NCBI GenBank assembly: GCA_963691655.1
Contig: OY829329.1
Coordinates: 12,910,708 to 12,974,707 of the forward strand
Length of the DNA: 64,000 bases
Direction: 5' to 3'
DNA from: Toxonevra muliebris
Taxonomy: Eukaryota > Arthropoda > Insecta > Diptera > Pallopteridae
Numbering within the stretch: position 1 is the stretch's first letter; every line of letters begins with the position of its first letter. Under the pieces are notes generated by a model that saw only the letters and a program-made list of their open reading frames with translations, searched no databases and was not told where the DNA came from. The translations under genes and the position numbers were made by a program. Positions 11,600 to 23,960 of the stretch are shown here, in pieces.

Positions 11600-12760
11600 A
11601 TGGGAGAAGATGGGGATTGTCACGTTATTCATGGAATGTACAGCACAATCATTCGACCCATCATCATTTATGGATTCCTTTGTCTGGTGGAAGACGTTGG
11701 GTAAGAAGAGCAACCAAGCTCGCATAGGAAAAGTACAGAGAATTGTCGGCCTAGGGATTTCAGGAGCTGTAAGTAGTGCACCTCAGGAAGGTCTAAATAT
11801 GATATTTCATCGCTTACCGTTATTAGTGTTTGTTCAAGGCTGTGCCGCAAGAGGAGCTCTTAGACTAAAAGAATCCAACGTGTGGAGATCAGTAAACTAT
11901 GGACACTCTACAATTTTGAGTAAGATAAAGCGGAGGAGTCAAAATGGAATCAAAGTTTAGATGTGACCATAGATTATACTTATGACTTAAAATTTAGATA
12001 TTTTGACTAGAACTCCTGACAGCTGCAGCGTTTTTCCAGTAGAGATTTTTGCTATTGAAAAAGCAGCTCGACTTCTACAAGACAGTACGATTCGGACCTC
12101 AAATATAACTATCTTTACTGACAGTCAGGCTGCAGTGAAGGCCATAAAATCCAAAATAATTAAATCAGAGATTGTAAAGAAATGCCCTGCTTTGCTGATG
12201 GCCATTGAGCACCAAAAAGTCACTCTCTGCTGGCTTCCTGGACATATTAAAATTGAAGGGAACGAAATTGTACATTTCATCTACAAGAAAGCCAGAAGGG
12301 GATCGGAAATGGACATAAGCGAGGCAGATACTTCTATACAATCTCCGATGTTTGAACTATTTAGGAGAATAGACGAGTACACCATTACTGTGTCATATGA
12401 CATTTGGACTAACCTAAATGACTTTGTAGTTTCACGGGCCCTATGGCCAAGCGGACTGTGCAGAAGTTGTCATGATGAAGAAGGGACAGAATCGATTCTT
12501 CACTTCACCAAGGCTGCAGATGAGCAGACTCCAATGTTTGGGGTCGCGCTTTTTCAATAGTCTAGCTGAAATAACGAAAGTGGAACTATCGGATCTCCTT
12601 ACCTTCACCCGGAGAACTATAGAGACATTACCTGGACCTCTGGACCTCTAACGGGAACCGTGGTTAGAGACGTGCCTCCTCCTGGCAACTAAATGAGGGC
12701 AATCACAATGGAAAATTAAGTCGCCGAGTACACACGGTCCAAACCTCCCACTGGGAAATT
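11600..12760 (+). pseudogene. Non-LTR retrotransposon remnant (RT thumb and RNase H)
   Basis: The first segment (11610-11960) carries the post-RT region, including VWWKTLGKKSNQARIGKVQR and GLGISGAVSSAPQEGLNMI. After a broken stretch, 12003-12560 encodes an RNase H-like domain. FPVEIFAIEKAARLL holds the active-site glutamate, IFTDSQAAVKAI holds an active-site aspartate, and VTLCWLPGHIKIEGNEI is the usual late motif. The final zinc-knuckle is partly kept (CRSCHDEEGTESILHF) but loses its last cysteine. Stops and frameshifts separate the pieces, so no functional enzyme is expected. The sequence after 12650 is probably its 3' untranslated part. The family is I/LOA-like, because elements of the Jockey group normally lack RNase H. 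Confidence 0.8.
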
Positions 12761-12879
12761 TTTCAAAGCGGCGAGAAAAGGTGAAACGAGTTTAAAAAAA
12801 AGCCCTCAAAGGGCTTTTTTGGGACTGTGTTTTGTTAGTTTAGTTTTTAAAATCTAAAATATTGCATTGGTTCAATCCA

Positions 12880-14420
12880 CTATTCGAAAAATGTACCCCA
12901 AATTGCGAAAGCCTTGAAAACCAAAATATTGATTGACTTGACTCAGAAAATTCGAAGAAAATATTCAAAAATAATTTTTATCAAACTGATTTTTAAATAC
13001 AATAAATTAAATCGATGATACATTTGATGGACTCTATAAAATTAAAATTTTTGGAAATATTTTCCGATTTTTTTAATCTTAACCTCAAAAAAATTGCCAA
13101 AAGTGACAAAAAATTCACAGAAATTTTACATTTCACATTAAATTTTTTCAAATAAATATTATGCAATATGCATTCTAATGCATTTTTTTTATCGTGAAGG
13201 ACATAATTTCATTAACTCATTGACTTCCCACTACTGACGATGTACCCAACCTCAAAAAAATTACCAAACATAGTAGTGGCTCATTTTTTTCAACTGGTCA
13301 TCATTGGGAATTTGAGCCATTAAGTAACCCGAAGGAGGTTGAGATCTTTCGTGATGATCTGACCAATTATGCGTTAAAAAATTAATTATATTTTAAGATT
13401 GCCTATTAAACTGCATGGATTTTGCTAATAAGATGGAGTTTTTGCGAAAGAATTGTTCACGTTGAACACGAATCTGAGGTCAAAAACTTCCCATCACGTA
13501 ACGTTTTAGGAAAAAATGGGGTTCAAGCAAGTCTTATTTTACAAGGATCCGATAATTTTTTCTATTTTTATTAATTTTTAAACTTTTCAAACTGATTCAG
13601 GACGAAACCTTAAATTAAAAACAGTTACTGACCCAGAAAAACTATGAATGCAGGAGTGCTCAGTATCACCTTCTCTTTTTGAATCCGTAGTCAAACCTCA
13701 TGTCGAAGAAAACAAATCGGATTTGATCGCATAGTGTAACTTAGATTTCAAATTTTTTTTTTTATATATGACTTTTTAGAAAAAAAAGCGATGGAAGTAA
13801 AAAATATCGTTAAATAGATTTTATTTTGACTTTTTCTCCATCCATTGGCAATTAATCGCTAAAATTAGGGGTCAGAACCCCCAAAACCTCCCTCCTAAAT
13901 ACGGCCTTGCTTCCAAGAACCTTGAAGATCGAAATATAGATTCATTTGACTCTTAAAATATCACAGAACTCAAGTCATAATATATTATATATTTGTAGCA
14001 GATTGATTTATCGGTTTGAATATGGAAAAAATTTCTAAAAACCTTGATGGTCGAAGTAAAAATCCAACTGACTCAGCAAATGATGCAGAACTCAAGTCCT
14101 CATATTTTCATATATTGCTCTTACTCTGGTTTCCCTAAAAATATAACAGCTCTGGCGGAAAAATGTATCTAATGTTATTCTTATAAGTCTAGACCCTATG
14201 TTAAAAGCAAACTAGTTTATTGCCTTGCTTATGGAAAATATTTTTGAAAACCTCGAAAATCGTTATATAAATTTAACCGTCTCAGCAAATTACACAGAAC
14301 TCCAGTCTGTATATGTTCTAGATCCAACTATAAAAATGCATTAGCTCTGGTCACTCTGTTTAAATTTATTCTTGTTCCTTGAGAATGTCGTCTTGAGGTA
14401 ATTTCTCTAAAAATATAACT
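12880..14420. repeat. Degenerate local repeats, about 120-210 bp apart
   Basis: Blocks resembling AACCTTGAWGRTCGAAATA, followed by an ACTGACTCAGCAAAT-like stretch and CACAGAACTCAAGTC, recur near 13915, 14035 and 14247. A weaker version lies near 12912. AGCTCTGG plus TTATTCTT-type segments also recur near 14150 and 14345. No coding capacity is seen. Confidence 0.5.
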
Positions 14421-16780
14421 CTTTAATTATACCGCTGTTCATGTTGTTAGAGCATTAATGACTATGCCTGTCACTCTTGCTGACATTCATGAGCAATCCT
14501 CCATATTATCATAAAATCTTGTCTCCCATTTACTATTTTTTTTTCGTTCCCTGACTAGCCGCAATTTTCAATTTCATTAAGGACGGCTTTTTTCCAGGAA
14601 ACTTCGAGGCTGTATCTTTCACGATTTCTTTGGGGGTTTAAGTCTAAGTTTTGATGGCAAATTTGATCAAAGGGTTTATTGAGGACTTGAAGGTTATTAC
14701 ATAATTTAAATTTATAAAATTTTTTCTTAGTCCACACTGCAATTTTTGTTGCTCATAATTTGATTTCGTAAACGAGAGGCGAACGAGAACGGGTACGGAT
14801 CTCCTCGTTTCGTTTCGGTTTTGTCGTTAGTTCTCAAAAAATATTGCTGTGTGAAAATAAATGCAAATGGCAACATCAAATAAAAATTAAACAAGAAAAA
14901 TTGCTGTGTGTAAATTGAGACAAAATTTTAATTAATAAGTTCAACTTAATTTATACCTGGGTATAGTTAATGATTTAAAATCGGAATTTTTGTCCGGTTA
15001 TATATTGCTGCTGTCGTTATTATTGTTGCTTTATTGTAATTTTTACCACAAAGCTGATAAGGCTTGATCGTTGTAGATTTTTTTTTTTTTTGTTCATTTT
15101 ATAACTTTTCTATTACATTACACGCCGCGTGTCTATGTCGATGTATCTCTTCTACACTGCAACAAGTGCGTGGTGTTCCTGACTATTTATCTGCACAGTA
15201 CGTCCATCTATCTGTCTGTATATCTATCTATACACAATATGCATATATTTATCTGTTTGTCTGGCAAGTATGTATGTCTGTCTGTCTACTGGAGCATGCA
15301 GACATCTTGATTTTAAGTAATAGTGGAAGCAATGCGTATGCAGGAGAGATACAAGTCAGCTTGCCATTGCCATTACCAGGGAAGCCAACCATCGCTACAT
15401 CAGATGTAGTATGAGCTTTGCATGATTAAATTTTATTTTTATTATTATACAAATTTCTATGGTGGGCTGAAAAGCGGAAGAAGGTGGGGTGCTTTGAGTG
15501 AGTATCTCTGTATGTTTCGATGAATGAAAGTGGCCAAGTAAATGCGAATGTGATTAGCTGCGATTATGTATGTTATTTAGGTTTTAATCTTATAAAATGA
15601 AATGTTTTTTTGTGGTGAACATTTATTTATTTATTTTTTTTACATATAAATGAAAACAAAAATAATAATAAAATATAATAAAGCGACTAATTTGTGTGCA
15701 CATTTCATGTTTTTTTTTTTCCTTACAAAGAAAACGAAATGGAAATTGTAAATCTTAAGACTATATATTCAACACTTTCACTGGAAATGTCACATGATTA
15801 CGATTTTTTATTTTAATTTTGGTTTAAACCTTAGACCTACCACAGGTTTTTCTTGAAGAAGAAGAAGCCACCTTTTTTCTACAGAAAATATATATTTAAA
15901 ATTAAGAAGATTACCTGAAAGATAGTGGTAGGTGAATTGCAGGTATCTCACAGAAACATTTAGTTTTATTTTAATTTTATTTTTTTTGCTTCATAACAAT
16001 TGCAGCGTCTTGGCTTTATATTGCAACAAGCTTTCGAAATGTTAGAAAAATTGCACACACACACACATTTATAAAAATGCATACTTATACAGACATAAAT
16101 CTGGGTACGGCACCTTCATAGGTTTTTGCCGAACCAAAACCAAACCAAAACGTATACCGAACCTGAACAAAACAATGTCACAAACGCAGTTATTTATGTA
16201 CATCAAAGCTACTATTTGTCTGTCTGTCTCTCTCTGTTTGTTTGTTTTGCGTTTTGCTGTATGTCTCTCTGGCTGTGTTGTTGTATATTACCACTTGACA
16301 ATGGGAACGATACAATATAAAATAGTTACAAGGAATAGTTGGGGAGATGGTGAAAAGAAAAGGTAGAAAAAAAAAAAAAAAAAATCAGAGGAATCTAAAT
16401 GTGAAATGTGACAGTGTCACGTGAGCATGTGAATCTTTCTTGTAAGCACAACAAGGAGCGCGTTTGTTTTGATATTGGTAACGTATGTATGAGTTTGCGA
16501 GAAAAATAATGCGGATGTACTCACATTGTATATTGTGAGGTTATGAGGAATGTCAGTGTAATGTAACACATTGATAAGATTACATGGAAGTGCATTAAAA
16601 TATTCTATTTATGCTGAATTTGTTTTAGCTTTAAGATTTATGAATGAACAAAAGAATTTCTCTGGTCAGAGGAAAACCCTTAAGACATATTAGTATGTAA
16701 GTTGAATATATAGTAACTTGAAGGAACCAATATTGCATGTTTTAAGTATTTAAAAAGAGTTTAATACATTTTTATTAAAA
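14421..16780. other. Non-coding sequence with CTGT and CA microsatellites
   Basis: Contains (CTGT)n-rich tracts at about 15195-15300 and 16215-16250, a CA tract near 16055 and a poly-A run near 16365. Open frames here (for example 15064-15414) are translated microsatellite and are not credible genes. Confidence 0.55.
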
Positions 16781-17006
16781 TGCACACTTAGAGAGAATAT
16801 TTCAATCTATGCTTTAAATTGACCAATCATAGTCGTTGGCTGCCAATGTATGAGAGTAATATTCTACTCACAAAGAGAGAATATCTCAAGCTATACTATG
16901 TGTATATAAATATTCTATTCACATAGAGGAAACATCTCACGCTATACTGTTAATTGACCAATCATAACCGTTGGTTTTCTATGAATGAGTTATGAATTCA
17001 ATATGC

Positions 17007-17039
<33 letters not shown>

Positions 17040-18525
17040 TAATATCACAAGCTATATTTTTAATTTATTAAATGGATCAATCGTTGGCTGCAGTGTTATC
17101 AAGTTTTGGTGTCCAAAAGCAAAAAAAAAGTTAGGATGAGAAAAAAGAAATTCTGCTGGTAACCTCCAGACTGTTAAAAATAGAATTCACTAATAAAACA
17201 AAAGTGAAATAGAACTTTTCTGTTTTCTGCGATTTTCTGTTTAATTTTGCCGCTGTAGAGCAATGAAAAATGTTCGACCAAGCAGGAAAACCGCAAAATT
17301 GGGAAAATCAGTTTCCTAACATTGATTAAAAGGACTAGCGGAACCAAGGAGGGAGGAGAATTTTAGGGTTAGATCCTCCCCACCATCCACACACATATTG
17401 ATCGTTGGCCATCAATCAAAAAAAATAATTTTTTACAGATCGAAAAAATTTAAAACCCCCTCTTCCCCTTAGAATACTCCGAATCCGCCAGTGAGTGTGA
17501 AAAAAAATCACTCACTATGTACACTTCAAAATTTAACATAGTTCAAAAGTACTTAATTCTCTTTTTTTAACTAACTATATCTCTTCCAATACTTTTCTTA
17601 CCAATTTCATCTACTTGAACTTCAAAGGTTTTATTCAGTAGAGTTAGTCATGTCGGTCTCTCTAGCTGTCTTTTTTCATCATTTTTCATGAAGATTGTAA
17701 TTTACTTTAACCTACCTAGCATATCATATACTCTTATTTATGCCCAAGTACCATAGAAATATTGTGTTAAAATCGACCAATCACAATCGTTAAGTGTCAT
17801 TAAATGAGAGTAATATTCCAAAGTGCAGTATAAGAGAGAAAATATCTCGTGTTGTTTGCCAATCATAGTCGAAACTTGCTATAAACAGCTTCAACATGCC
17901 CTCCACAAATATCAATTTAGTATAAAGAAACTCTACTTAGTTCTCGCATTTACTTGAACTTGAATGATTTCCCAACCTTTAACCTCTCTCTGACCATTAT
18001 TAAACTTCTAAGAAAATAAAATATTTGCTGAAAATTATATATTATATATAATTGTTTTTTCAAACAATTTTTATAATGGCAATGAGAAAACTATAAAAAT
18101 TTCATTAATTTCAATTGCAATGCAGAGAGTTATCCTATGCTTTCGATTAACCAATCACAGACGTGGTCTGTCATTGAATGAGAGTAATATTCCACGCGCA
18201 GAAGAGAGGGAGAATGTCTCACGTTGTCAAGTCATTGAATGAGAGTAAAAATAGTTTTAATATACGCTCTAATAACATAAACGCAGTTAAAAGAAACTCA
18301 ACTTGAATGATCACCTTCAAAACTTCAAACTCTCTTTCTCTCTCTCTTTGACCATCGTTTGTCAAATCGTCTCTTTTTTTTTTTATTAAATTTCTAAAAC
18401 AAATAAAATGTAATTTTCAACACACATAAACTTCTTTTTTTTCTTTTTTAAAAAAAAAATTTATGTAATGGCAATGACAAAAGTATAAAAATGTCATTAA
18501 TTTCAATTGAAATGCAGTGTCCGCA
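16781..18525. repeat. Degenerate repeat region with recurring CCAATCA blocks
   Basis: A block containing GACCAATCATAGTCGTTGG, TGAATGAGAGTAATATTC and AGAGAGAATATCTCA-type segments recurs. CCAATCA itself lies at 16823, 16958, 17777, 17859 and 18151. The right half also holds a tandem duplication of about 370-393 bp: TAATGGCAATGA-rich sequence at 18073 returns at 18466, followed each time by TTCATTAATTTCAATTG-like sequence. A GA microsatellite lies at about 17009-17032. Confidence 0.6.
17333..17493 (+). mobile_element. hAT-like short repeat, 161 bp
   Basis: The left end is ACTAGCGGAACCAAGGAGGG and the right end, GAATCCGCCAGTG, is its inverted match. The interior keeps the family core fragment ATTGATCGTTGGCCATCAATC. 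Non-coding; a member of the dispersed family exemplified at 21580-21778. Confidence 0.6.
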
Positions 18526-19790
18526 TTCTTATAATGTCTGATGATGTTGTTGTTATACCACAATACACTTTCATATAGAAAGCAATTTTTCTTCAAAGCG
18601 AGACATACTCGTATAACATATCTACTGACAACAGAGCAACAAGAAACAATCAACAGTAACAGCAAACAACTTATTGCAACAACTAGTCACAAAATAACGT
18701 GATTGGAAAATTTAAATAACGTCAATGTTGGCGGGAAAATTTGAAATTTTTTTTCGACGCACTTATTTGAAATTGTTGCATGAAGTAAATTAATAATGAA
18801 ACTCATATTCAGTTGAAGAAAAATAGTTACATTACATTAAGTTGAAGTTTTAAAATTATGTATTTCTAATGTCTTCTAAGAAAATGTTAAACAGGTACTT
18901 ATGTTCAATTGATGAATTGTATTTCTATTTTTAAATAATTGATTAGATTAAGCTAGCTGCTGTAGGTCCTTCATTTCTATAGAATTATTAGGCATGTGAC
19001 TTGAATAGATAATGCAATTTAATTTTTTTTTTGCACTTAATTTATTTGACAATTTTTAATAAATATTTAAACTTAATCGGTAGATCATTTGCAGTTCTTT
19101 ATATACCTCATTTTAGTTAAAATGCAGTGTTGACTAGAAGTTGTTGACAAAGCAGCATGCTGTTGGTTAATATCAACATGTTGATAAGGATAAGGGTGAG
19201 AAAGTTAGCAGAATTCTGATAATTTTTTTATTCTAATCAATCCCTGATTAATGCTTATGTTAAATGTTGGCATTTGTCATAGTTAAAGCCGTTGTTTGTA
19301 ACAGATTCAGTATCTTCTAGCCTAAGGTTCTAGTTGAAATGATTGATCAATCATTAGCTTGTGACTGATGATTGATTTTTTAGTCATTACTTTTTACTCA
19401 TTAGTCAGATCGAATTTTACCCATCACTGGTACATAATATGCAATATGTTTATGAAAGACTAAGCCTTTTATACACTGTCCTATCAAAAATCAGTCATTT
19501 ATAAATTTCTAAACCTGGTTTGAGAGGAAACGTAGGAAATATTTCAGCTTCAGTGCAAAAGAAACTGAACGGTAATCCGCCTACCATTATCAAATGTTTA
19601 GCTAAGTAGAAAGTAAAGATTACTACTAGAACTGCTTACCAACCAGAAAATTGAGACTACGTTTCGCAGCAAAGATTTGCATTCCTGCAGGACTCATAGT
19701 ATGCAACAGGAGGAGGTCCAGAAAAGCGGTCAGGCGATCACCAAAATAAGATTTAATTGCCCCTTATCCCATTGAATCCGTCTCGACCTA
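18526..19790. other. AT-rich non-coding sequence
   Basis: Nothing recognisable apart from A/T runs. A stretch around 19340-19410 is rich in TGATTGATCAATCATT-like inverted motifs. Confidence 0.5.
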
Positions 19791-19794
19791 CTAC

Positions 19795-20640
19795 CGAGTG
19801 CATTTAATAAATTAGGTCACAATTTCTTATCTCAGCGAAACATCTGCCATGAAAATACAGAGTCACACAAGCTACGTTTCTACGTTGCTTCAAAGAGTTA
19901 ATAGAGCTGAAAACTCTACTGTCACCTATTAGCTTAATCGCTCCATGTTGAATACGGTCCTGGAGCTCTAGTTGCGTCCGTGTAGCTTCTGCCCATAGGA
20001 GCGGATTATGTTCCATTTTGGGACGGATATAGGTGATGTAGATCATACGAAAATTAAGTCAGTGTGAAGTATTTCTTACACCGCTTTACAAAACCGAGGC
20101 ACTTCGCTGATTCTTTCGACCCCCCTAAAAATATGATTATTCCAACGAACGTCACAGTGGACGGACATGCCCAGAACATCATGAGTCGCTGACTCCGCAA
20201 TAACCACTCCACCCATAACCAGGGGGACACTCGTTTGTGAGATAACAGACAACATTGGGTCTTACGCGCGTTGAATTTAACTCTGTTCGTGAGACCCCAC
20301 TCAGAGATTCATCGGAAATCATTATTGAGTGAATCATTCATCGTATGCCGTTTTCTCTCAATCTCCAAAAGCTTAGAGTGTTTTGACGTTTTGAGTAGTT
20401 ATACGAATGACAAATGATGCCGTCATCTGCAATCGAGTGAATAGGATTTTTAGTCAATGGCAGAAGGTCATTGATAAAGATAAGGAAAAGGGTTAGGGAG
20501 AGGACCGATCCCTGCGGCACTCTATCATCAATGGCACGAGCCTCTGAAGTAACACCATCTATCACAACACGGATAAAACGATCACTTAGAAAGCTCGTGA
20601 TCCATGGAGAGAACTTATTACTTTATGTTTGTAGTTAGTT
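19795..20640 (-). pseudogene. Non-LTR reverse transcriptase remnant
   Basis: Read on the minus strand from about 20625, the sequence encodes the RT palm. VVIDGVTSEA is followed by VPQGSVLSLTLFLIFINDLL, then HSIADDGIICHSY, in which the catalytic YADD-type box reads IADD. The later palm and thumb continue in shifted frames and end in IYITYIRPKMEHNPLLWAEA and LQDRIQHGAIKLIGD. Stops and frameshifts are frequent between these blocks. No endonuclease domain or 3' tail was recognised, so this is an internal fragment. It is a separate insertion from the RNase H remnants elsewhere in the window. Confidence 0.85.
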
Positions 20641-20980
20641 GTGATTAGTGCTTAGCCGGGCCGGACATTGAGAAAATAACCCTTAGCTTTATTCGACTTA
20701 ACAAATTCTTCAGAGTCTGATTCATTGTTTGTTCTGGATCGACTATGATGAAGTAGAACACTAATTATCTTTTTTTCTCCCATGATTTTATTACTTGAAT
20801 TGACAGAAAATTCCTCCACCTACTTCTTGACTACACTGTGTCAATGTAACCATCTTTTCAAAAACTGAATTCAGACATTTCGTCTACCGTACACCAATGG
20901 CTACCATGCTACTAATCAACGATCAACATTGACCCACGACGTGTATCAATGTCTTAGCCTTTATCTAGATATGATCGGAT

Positions 20981-21122
20981 CACTAGCGGATCCTAGAGGG
21001 TAAATTTCTTCTTACCGATGAAAATCTGATACATTTCGATCGTTGATCCTGAATTAAAAAATAAAATTCAACAGACGAAACAATTTAAATTCTTCCCTAA
21101 GAAAATAACTGGATCCAATAGA
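20981..21122 (+). mobile_element. hAT-like short repeat
   Basis: Starts CACTAGCGGATCCTAGAGGG and contains the core TTACCGATGAAAATCTGATA followed by CGATCGTTGATCCTGAATT. A GGATCC near 21112-21117 may mark the right end, but that end is uncertain. Confidence 0.55.
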
Positions 21123-21579
21123 TTCTCTGATATTATCTAAATAATTTAGGTTTTCCCGATGAAACGTAATGTTGTTTGGATAGAGAAAATGACAATGGGA
21201 AGGCAACTCCTAATATGTGTGACTGTTCAGCTCTGACTCTGTCTTGATGAGAAGTATTCAATTAAAAGTTCCAGGTTTAGCGTTCGTACTTAGATATGGC
21301 ACAAATGTTCTTTCAGATCTTAGTACTTGAGCACTAGAAAACTAAAGGGGGGAAATAATTTTTTTTTTCTCAACACCATCTTTGAGCTATGCGAGGAGCT
21401 GCCATAAATTGTAAAAATATTATTCTATGGCATTGAAAGTATTTATTTTTCAAGGAATGCTTGCATGTTCTGGGGATCGCGATCTTTATGTTGAGAAACA
21501 CTGGTTTTTGGGACAAAATTTTCCCCCTTGGACCAAGCTGTGAGCTTTCCTACTGATTTTTGTGAGTCATAGACCATGA

Positions 21580-21778
21580 CGCGAGTGGATCCAGAGAGTT
21601 TCTAAAAGGGATTAATTTTTTTTTGTCGCTTAAACAATTTTTTAAATTCATGATCAACGATCAAAAAGTTTGAGAGTTGCATCGGTAAGGGGGAAGGAGG
21701 GAGGGGGGCAGAGGATAGAGGGAACCTTAACTACAAACAATCTATTCCCTCCCTCGCCTCCCGTTGGATCCGCTAATG
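21580..21778 (-). mobile_element. hAT-like short repeat, 199 bp (most complete copy)
   Basis: The ends are inverted: CGCGAGTGGATCCAGAG on the left, and CGTTGGATCCGCTAATG on the right, which reads CATTAGCGGATCCAACG in reverse. The core is on the minus strand as CTTACCGATGCAACTCTC plus TTTTGATCGTTGATCATGAA. A purine tract follows the core on the plus strand, and pyrimidine-rich sequence precedes the right end. The element is non-coding and AT/GGATCC flanked. The TIR sequence resembles those of hAT elements, but no 8-bp duplication is convincing at this copy. Confidence 0.65.
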
Positions 21779-22849
21779 ACCCATGTCGAAAATAATTTAG
21801 GGACCCAAGTTTACTTCATCATTATGGTATAAACACAACCAAAGCATCCGGCCTCAGCTTCAACAACAAACACACTGAATTTTATAAATTTGTATGGGAA
21901 CAAATTTCTGAGGGTAGCTGCCGCCTCAACGACGCTACACTACATTCTATTCAAATTTTCTCAACTTAATGTTTTCTCTCTTGTGAGAGGGGAAACATTG
22001 CCATATTTTTTAAAAAAAAAGCCAAGTGCTGCCAAGTTTTAGTACGAAAATATATGTATTTTTTTCGAGTTTCCTTTCAGTTTCTTGAATCTTTTGATGA
22101 TTTTTGCACAAATAAATGATGTAAATAATATTAATTTATACAACAATTTTTTCAAATTACAAAATATTGAAGTTTTCCTTTTATTTTTTGATAATTGATA
22201 ACGTAAATAAAAAAAAAACCGATGTTAAAACAATAATCATATCCAACTGCTTTTGTTTTGTTTTTCTTTTACATACTCTTGACGCTAGAGGTTGACGCTT
22301 TTGTTATGTTTATTCTCTCAGAAGAAGTAAGCGGTTAGAGGCCGGCTGCTTTGGTTGTGTTTATAGCATTACACAGGAGGTGAAAGACTCGAAACCTTCC
22401 CAAAAACGCCTTTACATTGCTGAAAAGCTGCAAACGTTTTAAAACTATGAAATCTCCTTGCTGCTTCATGTAAAAATTTATTGCATATTAAAAATGTTTA
22501 ATAAAATGTTGCTAAACATTTTCCTTAGCAGCATGTTTCTAAGCACACACATACTCTTCAATCAAAGCATCACATGTGAAGCATCCAACTCCAACACATG
22601 CTGATGCAACATGTTCGATTGAAAAATTCTGACCATAAAACAAAATCAAAACAAAACAAAATTGTAACTTATAGATACGAAGTATCTGCACAAAAGTAAA
22701 GAAGAAGAAGACGAAGAAGAAAATAAGAAAAAGAGCGGCGCGCGCCTTGTTGTGTTTCAGAACAAGTTCTGCAACATCAAACCTAAAAATAAACTTCAAA
22801 ATCAAGCAACCAACAACAAACACACACACACACGCACACATACAAATAT
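21779..22849. other. AT-rich non-coding sequence
   Basis: No recognisable gene or transposon. Ends in a CA-rich tract at about 22820-22845. Confidence 0.5.
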
Positions 22850-23960
22850 ACGCGCAGTTGGAAACGTAAGAAAAACACAGTTATTTCCACAATTGGCAGT
22901 TGCTTGATGTTTTAGTTGCAACGAGACGGCGCGTGCGAATGGATTTGTTGAAGCGGATTATTTATTATTGTTGTTATTATAATAATAATATATTTTATTT
23001 ATGAAGGAGCAACGTTGGCGGTGATAATGAAAAAAAATAATTAAAACATACACACACACACACATATGTGGATACAATTGTATGTGTGTTCGTATTCATA
23101 AAAAGTGTTTTTCTTGGAAGAAAATTTATTGAAAATAAAACTTCATTAAGAAAATGAATATGTATTACTAAGCAAATTTTTTTTAAAAGAAAAATTTAAT
23201 GCTGATGATCGCGTTTTTTTTTTTGGTTTTTGACGATCAACGCTATTCAAGTTCAAATTTTGCTTTATGCATAGCGGTGAATTTAAACTCGTAAGGTTTG
23301 TGTGTGATTTGAATTTTTGTTTTTTTTTTTTATTTTAAGTTTTCGTGACGCTTTCCTCTTGACATCAATGCTTGATTTACGAATAAATCGATCAAATGAT
23401 CAATCAATTGATCATCGTTTGCCTTAACGATTTATGCATTTCTGATTTTGCGATCGTGAGTGTACGGGCGTGTGTGTGAAGTGCAACGGCGAATACGCGT
23501 GCGTGAACGTTCGTTTGCTCCTTGTTTTGCGATTATGCGTACGCATGCGCTTGCTCGCTTTTGAAATTCATTGCCAGCAATTATTGTTGATTGCTGATTT
23601 AATGTTTGCAACGCTTTGCTGATTTGCAGATAAGTAAATACAACAAAGCAACATTTTTTTTTTTTGTAATGAAATTCATGCTATTGTTGAAAACGTGTTG
23701 ATAAATAGAAAAATTGTTGTGAAAAAGTGTTTGAAAATTGATTAGAAAAAAAGTGATTGAAAACAGAAAGTGATTCAGAAAAGGGTCATTCAAAACAACA
23801 ACAAAAAAAAATGATTCACAAACGTGTGATTTAAAAAAAAGAGTTTTTTTTTTTTTTAAAGATGATTCACAAAAAGTTAATATATAAAGGTAACTACAGA
23901 AAAGTTACTTCAAACAAGTTGCTTCAAAAACATAGGCGTTTCTAATTCAACCTGGCAATT
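22850..23960 (+). other. CpG-richer block, possible non-coding 5' leader
   Basis: Composition shifts here. GACGGCGCGTGCGAATGG near 22926, and GCGAATACGCGTGCG and GCGTACGCATGCGC-type sequence at 23488-23550, contrast with the AT-rich surroundings. Downstream, AAAGTGATTGAAAACAG-like units and AACAACAACAAAAA stretches (23745-23900) resemble fly 5' untranslated leaders. No start codon with a credible frame follows, so an upstream exon or promoter is only a suggestion. Inference from composition alone. Confidence 0.2.
23396..23415. promoter_or_regulatory. GATC inverted repeat, 9-bp arms
   Basis: ATGATCAAT and its exact reverse complement ATTGATCAT are separated by CA. This is a dimeric-site-like palindrome just upstream of the CpG-richer block. 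Its function is unknown. Confidence 0.35.

Noticed and set aside
12794..12820. Hairpin with AAAAAAGCCC and GGGCTTTTTT arms that looks like a bacterial intrinsic terminator
   Set aside because: The sequence is a eukaryotic nuclear genome and there is no gene that it would terminate; it probably belongs to the 3' part of a retroelement.
15064..15414. Cysteine-rich secreted protein frame
   Set aside because: Most of the frame is translated CTGT/TATC microsatellite.
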